Shown in pieces: positions 28,592-40,500 of a stretch of 64,000 nt of DNA (the stretch's first letter is position 1; each line of letters begins with the position of its first letter). Origin of the DNA: Rachycentron canadum (Eukaryota > Chordata > Actinopteri > Carangiformes > Rachycentridae). The notes under the pieces were generated by a model. The model worked only from the letters and a program-made list of their open reading frames with translations, did not search any database and had not been told where the DNA came from. The stretch spans positions 13,440,948 to 13,504,947 of the forward strand of contig CM076652.1 of the NCBI GenBank assembly GCA_038496675.1, read 5' to 3'. The translations under genes were made by a program, and so were the position numbers.

Positions 28592-31500
28592 TGACACACA
28601 CACACACACACACACACACTGAGCCCCCTGACAGATTCTGATAATCGCAAGTCTTTGCTGAATCACAAGTCCACCATGAAACAGAATATATTTTGTCCAA
28701 GACAAAGGGTCCCATGGGGAGAAGAAACAGCATGTGGATGGCTGTCTTTGTGCAAGGAGAATGAAGACAGCTCCAATCTCTATGAAGACCCATCTCAATA
28801 AACACCTCCACAGACAGCCATCTACGCACCACACGGTCTCGTGATTGGCTCTTTCCAAGTGTAATCTCAAGCGTGCAAGGCCTGGAATGGATGGTCATGG
28901 AATGAAAAGGTGGAGGGGAAGAGCTATGGAAGTGATTGGTGGGTGAGAAAAGTAGAAATGAAGGGAAAGAAAGTGGGCGCAGTGAAAAGAGGAAAGTTGC
29001 GACGTTGTGTATAGAGGTGGAGAGGCGTACAGTGTACAGGGAGATCATTCATTGACACAAAGAGATGAATGGAGGTATATGGTGAAAGGCTGAGAGAAAT
29101 TGTATGGCTCAGTGATGAAAGGAAAAAGTGATGGCGAGATCAAGAGGGTGATGGATGAGTCGCTCCAGTCAGAGGTGCACCTTTAATTCATTTAGGAGCA
29201 GTGGGAATATACACACATGTGCACACACACACACAAAAACACACATACACACGTGGGTAAAGAGGTGAGGTGGGGGCATGTAGTGTTTTAATCCTCCTGC
29301 ACACCAAATAGAGCAGTGGGTATTTCATTAAAGGTCTGTTTCAGGGTGGCCAGACCGGAGAGAAATCCATATTTCATTACTTGTCATCCATCTCTCCATC
29401 TCTCTTGTGTGGGTACGTGCGTGTGTATGTGTGTGTGCGTGTGCAATGACTCATGTGTATGCCTTCATTTAAATGTATCTGAAAGTACGTGAATAGGCAT
29501 GTAAACGTACAAGCCCATTCATACGCACATTCTGAATCTGTCTGTCACTCTGTCCTTTTTCTCAGCATGCATCATGCACCAACCCCCTCACACAAACAGA
29601 CCACCCAGCGATCAGAAAGTGGAAGCTTTAATAATACTCACATAAACTACATTGACGTAGTCGTCATCAGACAGAGTTTCTAGCATCTCACTGACGGAGG
29701 TCCTGATCAGTTTGAGAGTCAAGCCAGATACACTCCCACTTCTGCAAGGAAAAAAAAAAAAAAAACCTGACAGCTTCTCATTGAAATCTGTCTCCTCAGT
29801 TCTTGTCCTATGAGACTTGACTCGATGTAATTAGAAATGCCTCTGCTTTGGGAAATACATTACATTATTTGGCAAATGGGATGCATTATAATCAAGGGAA
29901 ATCACGACTGATGTGAGGAGCTTCTGAATCAATGAGGTTATAACGTAACTCACGCGTCTACGAGGATTAGCATATCTTTGGGTGAGGCAGCTCCTTGGAT
30001 GTACCTAGATGGATGTTAATAAATGAAAAAGCAAACTGGACTGAGACATATACTCAACAACACAGCACAACAACAGTTAAGATTTACATGTTAAAATAAC
30101 AAGATTTATATACTTTTAGTCACTTTATTAGACTGTTAGATACATATATCAGGCTGGTCAATATCTCTGAGTTTAATACAACAATATTAGTACTTTTCAG
30201 GCATCAATATATATTATGATATGGATAATCTAATCAATAATGTGTGGCTGGTGTTTGGTGCAATAAACTGTTCCGCATTTCTCAACTTTAACCTTTCCAG
30301 CTAAAAATAACATTTTACAATTAGTATATATTGCTTGGATTTGTTATGATTTAAATAAGAAAGAATAAATAAACAGAATTGTGCAAAATAATTATATTAT
30401 CATAATGCAATTCTACTCAAAGTAGAAAGAATAATAACACCGAATTATACTGAATTACCGGCTAGTGCTTCATATGCATACTTGTTATTTCCTGTTATCA
30501 ACAACTATCAATAAATATTCTCCTTGCATTTGTATTTATGCCACTTTTCTCACCATGGCCTCCTGCGGACATCATACAGGTCAATCTTACTGGGAGTCTT
30601 ACGAGCATCCATCCAGGGAGAAGCTGCAGAAAGAGATCGAATGTGTGTAGATTATAATGCCCTAATATTTTAAAGGGAATAAAACATTAATTCCTATTTG
30701 GCTTGATCCCTGACACATAGTTGATCTGTGGATATCAGGCAATATGCTGCGTCATATTCAGTTTGGCAGTGAGGAGCTGCTCTCAGTCATTATGTAGATT
30801 AGAAAGGCCCCGTTTTGGGAGGATATGTACAAAGAAGAACACTTGTTGGCTGGTGGGATAGAATCCTACATTTCTTATACCATCTATATTATAACACATT
30901 TTATACTCACTAAAATTATTCATGAAGAGATAAACAGCAGGGAAATAAGATAAAATATTCATCTTAGATGCAAAACACAGAGCAATGGATTCACTTGCTT
31001 TGACAATGATCAGTTGCTTCCTATCTGTATGCTGTCAGTGAGGGGCACCATGAAAACAAACCAGTGTGAGAGTGTGACTGCCTATCATGCATGCTAAAAG
31101 GTAAGAAAAAAGGGAACAGAGAAATAAATTCAGGGCCAATGAAAATTCCTGAACATTAGACATAAACTTTTCCCATAAAGCTATCGAGTCAATGATGACT
31201 GGAATCTCATGAATAGAAATAGCTTGGCAGAGAAAACAATCACGACGAGAGCAGCACTAGACTAATACAGTTAAAGTTAATATGACACTATGGAACCACA
31301 TATAAACGTGAACAAAGCAAACGCGTGGATATATCCCTAGGATATGATTTAAAGCTACATGCTGTGTCTTAGGTCAACAAAATAATAATCAACATGAGTG
31401 AAGCTGCATTCTGATAAGAAAGGACACACACAGATAGAAATTAGGAAACCACATGTGAATTATTATTTTATAGTTTTTTACCTGGGTAGTAGCGAGCCAG

Positions 31501-34500
31501 GCCTGTAGCGCTACCAAACACCTGCCACAGGAGAGTCGGGTCATCCTCTCTGTTCTTTCTAAAAACGTCCTCCAGTGCCTCCGTCCAGTTCAGCTCATTC
31601 AGCACAATGGTGGCTGGAAAGTCACAGAAACATAGAGAAATATGAGACAGAGACTAAAAGGGCAGACTGTTACATGCCAGTTTGTGTATTCTCTATTAAT
31701 GATTAAAGGACAAAGCAGTGCAGGTAAGCGTGGCATTGGAGCCTTTCAAAGACATATGGACCGCCTAGATTAACACGTTCATTAAGATTCACACACAGGT
31801 TCACTCAGTGTCAGCCCACTCGCCCAAAGGGACACATGACCAAATATTAGGCCACCGAACCCAGCCAGTGCTGATATTTAGCAACAATTACTGAGGAATA
31901 GTATTCTGGCAAGTACTAGGTTTGCACTGACAAATATCAAACCTTTTTTACATGAAACACTTGATAACCTATGTGTGTGCGTGTGTGTGCATGTGTGTGA
32001 TTGATAGTGTGTGTTGTGAGAGGCAACAGGCATTATGGATGTAATGACACAGCACCCAGACAGCTCAGAGCCACATAACACTCACCATGATGGATGGAGA
32101 CAAAACACATGCTGCCCCAACTCTATCTTTGCTCTGTCCGTCTCCATACTGCTCTTCTTTTTCCTCTACGCTCTATTCCCCTTTTCTCTTTCTTTATACA
32201 ATGTGTCATATACACATATGTTTTTATGTGACTCTGTGTTGAGTATGTGTATGTGTTAAGTGTGCATATGCGTGAGATAGATTGGTATCCTGTGTTGACT
32301 GTGACGTGGCTCATTGATGTGCAAAGCAAACACAGTTCATTTACATGCATGCCTCTAGAGAGAAGAGTTAATGAAGCCTCAGTTGCCAGGAGTGCACGTT
32401 TTTTTATTATAGAAAGAGAGAGAGAGAGAGAAAGAGAGAACATGCAGCATGTGTGCACACTAATGTGTTTTCCTCATTAAGTGTAGATTTTTAAAGGGAA
32501 AGGGAGAGAAAATAACACCACAAGCCTTGTTGAGTAATGAGAAAATTATAAACTGTATGTGTGATTTTTAAGAGAAGACTGATGAAGACAGACAGGTAGA
32601 TCGCTACCTACACACAGGCCCACTAATAGCTATTTAGCTATAGCTACACAGTTAGATTACATACAAAACACTAGTATGCCACCATCCAACCCAGCTGTAT
32701 TATGTTGTTGTTTTTTTTCCTAGTTCCAGTGGTTTGAGTGCTCCTGAGTTAGTCATAATATTTAATAAGTTAAACTCCACTGCTGCTTCATAATGGATAC
32801 AGTAACCTCCAGTCGCCCATATTGCCACTGACACTAATGAATTCCCTGGCTGCACTCGGCACAGCTTTGATGCCACACCGAATCTACACCCAGTGATGAC
32901 TTCATCTTGTTGGGACATCATAGGTACAGTATAATTTGCTAACAAACGCAACATAGATTTTCTTCAACACAGAACAGTACATTATATGCAGTGTTTTAAA
33001 CAAGGATAACCAGCCACCATATTCTTTTTTGAAAAAGAAAAACTTACTCTGATGTAGTGATGTGTTTCAGAAAGTGACAGTGAGTTCAACAGAAGGAAGT
33101 GTTACTATATTTCAACCATAATAAATACCCTTATTCACTTTCTGGTGTTAACGTGAGAAGGTATATGCCACCCTCATACCAGCAGCTCGTTTGCTTAGAT
33201 TAGCATTGAAACAGAAAAAGACTCTATCTGACTGCTAGCACCTCTTAAGCTCTGAGTGAACATGTTATATCACGTTTGTTAAATCCATTTAAAAAACTGA
33301 ACCGAAGAGTGAGCTGATTATGATGAGAAGGTCACAACAGGAAACCAGAGAGGAGTGGAGCCTGGGAAGAATGATGTTATCGCCAAAGCAGAGCAGTGAC
33401 AAAACACGCGTAGCACAGGCTGGTGTCTACACTATATTGAGCCATAGCCTGGGGTGTGGGCTATCAATAACAAGGAATACTTTCTATAATGGACTACTTT
33501 AAATTTTAACAATACAGCAATATGATAATGTTTTGGGTTTTTTTTTTTTTTGTAAAATTACATATTAAAAATGCATCCCTCATACATTACAAAACAAGAT
33601 ATAAACCTCATTTTAAATTTTATGTTTTGTCTCTGTCTCTCTATCACTTTGAGGGTTGCTGTCTTTTGCGGTAACTGTAGCAACCCCAGGGGTGTATATT
33701 CTGTGTATTGTATACATAAATTTTTGGCTTCTGCAAACTAAAGCAACACCACTGAATTCAGATACTTTCTTATCTGTTTGTCATTCAATGTATCCCTTCC
33801 TCTCTCTGCCCTTCACTGGGCCAACAGATGTGGCTTTTGTTGTGATCTTTCTGTCATCTGAACATCCGACTCCTACCTCACACATGTGACGTGCTACTGC
33901 CTAGAGAAGGTGATTTCATAAACTTGCCTTCCACTTTACTCCGAAAATCCAATTTTCTCCAGCTGAGCAAAGGCTATTCCTGGAACATTTATAGGGTGGA
34001 GATCAAATTGAAGAGTTGAAACCTCAATAACGTATGAATCCTTCTTCTCTTTTTTCCCCAGGAATACGAAATAAATTTTCCTGCATGTGTGTCCATTTCC
34101 GGCACAATATATGAGAACATGCACACTCAAAGCTCATGTGGGGAGCACATTCATTTTTCATCAGCACTGTATGTCTGTTCTTAACCCCTACTCCAACATG
34201 TCACTTGTGAGACACCAGCCCCGTCTTAGAGTAGATTACCCAGAGATTCAAAGAATATTGTCAGTATAAACCATGGATGTATACTACAACCATTAAACAA
34301 TATAACTTCATTCAGTAAATCTGCTCCAGATGCAATCACATCAAATACACAGACATCCCATTGGTGAGTTACGCTTTGAGCTCTTTTGATTCTATAGTTA
34401 TTTAACAATTTGAACCTTAAAACCTCATGAATTAGCTATTATAAGCTCCTATTTGCTATGCACCATTGGATACACTGATAATTATCAATGGGCTGCTTTG

Positions 34501-37500
34501 ATACTGAAGAAAACTTTTGTGTTCAGAGGTTCTTTTTCTTTCTAAAGCAGATTTATAGATGCTCATTTGCAATAGACATCAGACATAATCATATTCTTGT
34601 TAAGTATAAGTCACATCAATTTTGTTTGAACATTGATATTTTTTTAACTGTAAGTCACTTTAATTTTGTCAGTAGCAGTTAGAGGAAGAGAGGTAGGAGA
34701 CTTGTGCTCTGGCGTAACAAATTCTAACATAAACTAAACCTTGTCTTAAACGTCCCTGTTACACACAAACACACACACACACTTACAGTTTCTTTCAACT
34801 CACATCAGACTTAAACTCTGGATATGTCCCAGCAGCTCAGTGTATCTATGCATAATCTTTACAGGTTACCAATAAACAGCATCCTTGAGTGAAAGGGAGT
34901 GTTAGGAGTTAGGCACACGGCCCAGAATATGGCCTTCGAAGTGTCTCGGGGGGGAAAAAAAAAAAGCTGAATTCACAACATAACAAGTTTAAAAGCATAC
35001 TTGACAAGAGTGTGTGTCCATCCCCAGCCCTCGTGACTGCCCGTGTCTGGGGTCAGTGGAAAGGTGAAGTGTGTAACCTTGGGGCCAGACGGTTCCCCCA
35101 GCAGGCTGAGGGCCATGCTGAGGACATTTCTCCATTCAGCTGTCCCTCCAAGGCACTGCTGACGCACCACATCCTACTGCACACCAATTACGGAATATCT
35201 AAACACTCACACATGCACAGATATCCTCCAGTCTCACACAGACACACATAATTATTACACTAGGCAAAGCTAAACGGTGACAGAGCAGCCGGGTGGTTAG
35301 AGGAACTATCCTGTAATTGGTCTCATGAACTGTGTGTCCTGGGGAAGTATCCTTATTTCTCTCTCTCTGTGTGTAAATGTGTCATCCATCCATCCTCTAT
35401 ACTGTTTATCAATAAATTCCAGATACATTAAGACTTACAGAAATAAACAACCATTTACGCCTACAGGTAGTTTAGAGTCACCAATTAACGTGCAAGTCTG
35501 TGGGAGTAAGTCAGACAGAAAGGCCCCAGGCCCGGGATTCAAACCTAGAACCTGCTTGCTGTGAGGCGACAGTGCTAACCACAAAAAAGATAAAAAATAG
35601 GAGAAAAGAAAGCCATTCAAATATAATACATAATTCAGACCACAGTTAAGATATTCAACAGACCATCCTTAAGTCATTTACACTCAACTTGAGCTGTGCT
35701 AATGTCAGAGGGACTCTGGAGTATCAAATTATTCTGAACCACTCAAAGTAAATGTCAGCACATGATGATGAAAGGATCAGAAATGTACTTTTATAAAAAA
35801 TGGGTAAATACACACTTTTATAGATGCACATATGTTTCATATAATCCCACACTGAATTACACATATACACAAGACCAACAGGCACAATGTCCAACATTCT
35901 GCTTTGTATCAGTACAGTGAAATTAATTTACTTACTTCATTATAAAAATTTTTAATGTTAATCTTAATGTTTGTATGAAGCGTAAATGCTACTTATAACT
36001 ACGTGTAAAACTGTGTATATTTATTATACTTTGGAGAAAAGACACATATCATAAAACCTTTGCTCTTGTAATCTTAAAAAGATGTAGAAACATGTCACGT
36101 ATAGTAAATTTGTGAGATCACTAGCTAGAGATTATTTTAACTAAAACTTTAACATTTATGAAAGCATTATGCTAAAAGGCTATGAATTACAAGCCTCAGA
36201 ACACATGAACAGGCTGAATCAAAAGACGCATCATTGAAACTTTTCCTGAATTAAAAAAAAAAATTAAAAAAAAATGCCTTGCCACACTAATGTTTGGACA
36301 CTTGCTGAGAGATAGGCTGAAAGCATACATCAATTTATTTCATTAGAAATGAGAAATGAGAGGGTGTTAATTTACATCCCAAGGACAGCTTGGCAATGAG
36401 ACAGAAGAGCGCAGGAGAAGATCAGATTATGGTGTATCACTTTTTTTAACCATCATTTAGCTCCGGGCAAATTTGCTAGAGGCGCATTCTTTAAACAACA
36501 TCGCATAATGGGTTAGTGTGTAAATTGTATCCATGGTTACTGGGGTTGTGTGTTGGTTTGAGTGTGAGTGTATGTGTATGTGTGTGTGTGTGTGTGTGTA
36601 CTCACAGCCGTCATAGATGTCAGTGGGGATGTGGACAGCTGTATGATTGTGATCAGTCAAACGCCTAAATGATGGGTCCTCTTTAAAGTCTGGTCTAATC
36701 CTGTATTTTCTTCCCTCCGTCTCATTTGCATCCAGCTGGGAAAAAAAACAAACAAACAAACAAAAAAAAAAACATCAAGATGCAGACAGTAATGCTGTGA
36801 CCATGAGTTTACAATTTCATTTTTCATTTCATTCATTTACGAGGTAACCGGAATTTGTGGGGTTCTTTTAAAAGCAGAGGACCTTAGTGATAGTGACGTG
36901 ATAATGACATTGCTGCACTTTTGCCGCACACCCCTACAACTTGTTTTAGAAAATATAGCATCATCAACTGTATGCTTGATGAAATCTTTTTTTTTTTTTT
37001 TCCTTTTTTATCATCTTCACTTGGGAAAAGAAGCAAGAGACAGCCATATTGTCTGTGCACCTTGTGAAGATTTATAACTCCTGCCGTGCATTCACCAATT
37101 TACATCAATGAGAGCAGCACAGACAGATGCAGGTGATGGATGAAGAAAAGCATGATGAGATATAGAGGAGAAAATACACAGTAGAGAGGGAGTGAGCTAG
37201 CAAGATGGAGAAAGGGAGAGTAAAGAGCAAGAGGGGGGAGGGGGAGAGAGTGTGAACAGTTACTTCCTAATAAAGCAGCAGTGTAGCCAGCTCATACATC
37301 TCATCTGTCAATTAGAGAAGAACATGGCAGAAACCTCTTCACCTGAGAGGGGGAGGGAGGAGGGATGACGGAGAGGAGGCTGCATAGGGAAGAAAACCGT
37401 GGAGAAGAGGAGAAAGAGGGAGGGATTCCATTAAAAGGCTGAGGCCATAATAGAAACAGAGTGAGAAAAATAAGACATGAATGTGGTGAAAAGAAAAGTG

Positions 37501-40500
37501 GAGGAGATGAACGAGGATGAGGAGGTGAAAGGGAGGACACAAGAGAAAGGGTGCTTTGTAGCAAAACCGTATTACTAGCCCATGTCCAGGTGTGACCTGT
37601 GTGTTTGCAAGGGCTTAAATGGAAGGAGAGCAAATAGGCGGAAGGAAAAAAGCACACTCACATTGTCCTTTGCGTTGTAGTAGGCGATTTCATCATCCTG
37701 TAAACAAGCCACACACATGCACAAACATGACTTTGCGGATGCTTTAGGGTGTTGCACCAAGAGGCGTAACATTAATGTAATCATGAAATGCTAAATCCAT
37801 TTCTAAACACTTCTTTATTTTGTTGGCAGACGACTCCATTAGTTTATTCTTCAGTTTTATGTTAATGAAGACACTGGTCTGCATTACCAGTTAAATGAAT
37901 ACTGCATGAGTTAAGCTCTGTGTTCCTCGTTTTATATCTGTGTCTGTGCGCCTTGAGCCATTTGCAATGCTCCAGGGAAGCATTCCCCTGCCAATGAGAA
38001 AGCAATATAGTAATTCACATCTTAAACACATATATAACTGTCTCGCTGACACATATTTTTCCTGACCACCTCCATTACAACTGTCTGCCACAGAGTATCG
38101 GCCATCTCAAATGAGAGGCACATTGTGTTACAGTTTTACGCAGTGTATTATGTTGAATAAACCTATTTACTAATGGAGCTGTAATCACTGCTGATGACAA
38201 ATGCAAACATATTAAACCTACTCAGGCAATCAAATTAATTTATTGCCAGTAAATCCAGACTACGTTCCTCAGTAATGTTTGTGTGTCTGTGTAGCTTCGT
38301 CAGTTTTACCACCACGCAGTACATAATATACACACATATAACTTACACATGTATGTCACACCTCCTCACATAGGTTTTTCTTCATGATTGTGTGTGCGTG
38401 TGTGTGTCCCTGTTACCTCAAACTCGTCTTTCCACTGATGTTCCATCTGGAATTTCTCTGCAGCTGTGGCCAGTTTCTGGGGAATGAAGTATGACAAGGA
38501 TTTAGATTGGAAACTGCACAAGGCATGCCTCCTTCACTGCATCGGTCTAATTATAGAAAACCTGAGCAAAAGAGAGTACGTTAAAAGGCACGACGGAGAC
38601 CATCCCGGAGACAGGGAAATGATGATGATCTCACTTGCAGAGCTCAAACCACAGGGCTATCACGGTCTTACAGCAGTGCTCGCTAAAGGCCACACCACAG
38701 AGTGCCATAATGTCAGAATGAAAAGGTTGTAGTGTGGGAGAATAGTGTGTATGTGTGTGAGAGACAGAGAGGGTGAAAGAGAGAGGAATTAAGAGAAAAA
38801 GGGGGGTCAACAGTGTAAGAAATGGCAGATCATTGAATAAAGAGCAAGTGGATTACAAACTGAGAGGCTGTCAATCAAACGGGCTACTACTAAATAACAA
38901 GGAGATATGGATGTAATTAACCTCACCTTTGCTCTTCACAACTCTCTACCACGAACGCATACACTCACTCATAGTGGAAAAAGATAGAGAAAAAGAAAGT
39001 AGCGGTGTAATAATTCATTCATCACTCTACAAACTATATTACACAGTGCGAGCGAGGTAAAGGACAAGGCATGACCTCAACTGCACATGCTGGATTTATC
39101 AGTGTGGCAACAAATGACAGTTGTATCTGCAAAACTCAGAACAACATAGTTGATGTGTGAAATAATTCAACTGTTATTGCGTACATTTCCTCAAAGCTTC
39201 ACTTTTATTGGCAGGAGCATTGATATGGAAAGGGGTTTGAATAAAAGAACAATGTGTTCCCAAGGAAGAAGACAAGATGGAGAAGCACACCAAAACAAAC
39301 CCTTTTGTGCAACTCTCTGTATATGTTCACCCAGACAAATCCACACTGATCAAACCTAGGCCTGGGCCTGGCCCTGGCCTGCCCTGCTCAGACTCTTCTG
39401 GGTAATGACAAGCCTGTGGAGGAAAGGATTACCCTTAAATAAATCAACCTGTCTGACACACTTCACAGTTCACAGCAGCAAGGTTATGATGGTGTCAGAG
39501 AAACTCCACTCAGGGATGTATTACAACTTAATCAAAGCAATTAGAAATAACAAAGATAAATTGTATTTGCAGCTCACTGTCATTCTAATATCCATCTGTT
39601 GGACTGTGAAAGTAGGAAAGCATAACATCAGGCATTCCAGATCTGTGCATGAGCAAACCCTGGTTGAGATGCTTATAATATATAAGTGTGGGTATGAGCG
39701 TGTATGTGTGAGTCTGTGACCATGTGTCTGCTGTCGGCAATGGTTCCATTCTTGATCAACAGTCCCATCTCTTTGGCCTCCAGTCCTGGGCTCTGTTCCA
39801 GACCTGTCTCCACCTCCTCTGCACTGGCTGTCAGCAGCTAAATATATACCCTATTCCAACCATAAACACACACTTACAAACACATATCCCCCAACACAAA
39901 ATAGTGATCACGAAATGATTACGCACCATGTTCACCATGCACAAAAATAACATTTCCATTTAAAAACTGTTTCCTTGAGATGCTGGATGCTGACATTTGT
40001 TAATTAAAAATCAATAAAAAAATTTAAATATATTGTGCAACATGCCCACAGATAATAGGTGTCTTGTATTGCATTAGAGTCTCCACATCTATGCTACTGG
40101 TAATGTTGCACCAATGAGATATAACCTTGCAAAAATAACTACCAGTACAATTTAAGTTTACAAGGTACGTAAAAGGAAATCATGGAGCACTGAGTGGTCA
40201 TATAAAATCTCATTAATAGCAGCAGATACACCTAGGGTAATTTTCTACTTTCTAAACAAAACCTTGGTTCTTTGTATTTCATTTTTATCTATCCGATAGT
40301 GCTTTTAGGGAAAAAAAAAGATAAGATTTATGACTGGAATAATGGGCCACCTGAGGGAGAGCGAGGGCAGCAGTTCATATCATGCTGAAATATCCATGCT
40401 GAAAAGGCCAATTGCGAGAGGTCTTGTCATTAAGCCAATGTCAAATGTCAGCTAATGTCAATGTAACGTCACGTTATGTTTATGTCACACATTTTGTGTT

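Larger units (their letters stand above)
26083..29641 (-). other. intron 10 of cacna2d1
   Basis: This 3.6-kb intron contains CA repeats at 26999-27022 and 28549-28620, a 23-base tandem duplication at 26546-26588, and purine-rich stretches. I see no exon in it. Confidence 0.75.
31614..36605 (-). other. intron 6 of cacna2d1 (5 kb)
   Basis: The intron starts GTGAGTA followed at once by a CA repeat. It contains a composite SINE at about 35285-35585 and a GC-richer patch at 34990-35170. No alpha-2/delta exon is missing between exons 6 and 7 because the codon split fits exactly. Confidence 0.75.

Noticed and set aside
28491..29048. 185-codon open frame on the minus strand
   Set aside because: It is open because of the CA microsatellite, which translates as Val-Cys repeats.
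38466..38732. 88-codon open frame on the plus strand
   Set aside because: It begins inside exon 4 antisense and has no recognisable content.
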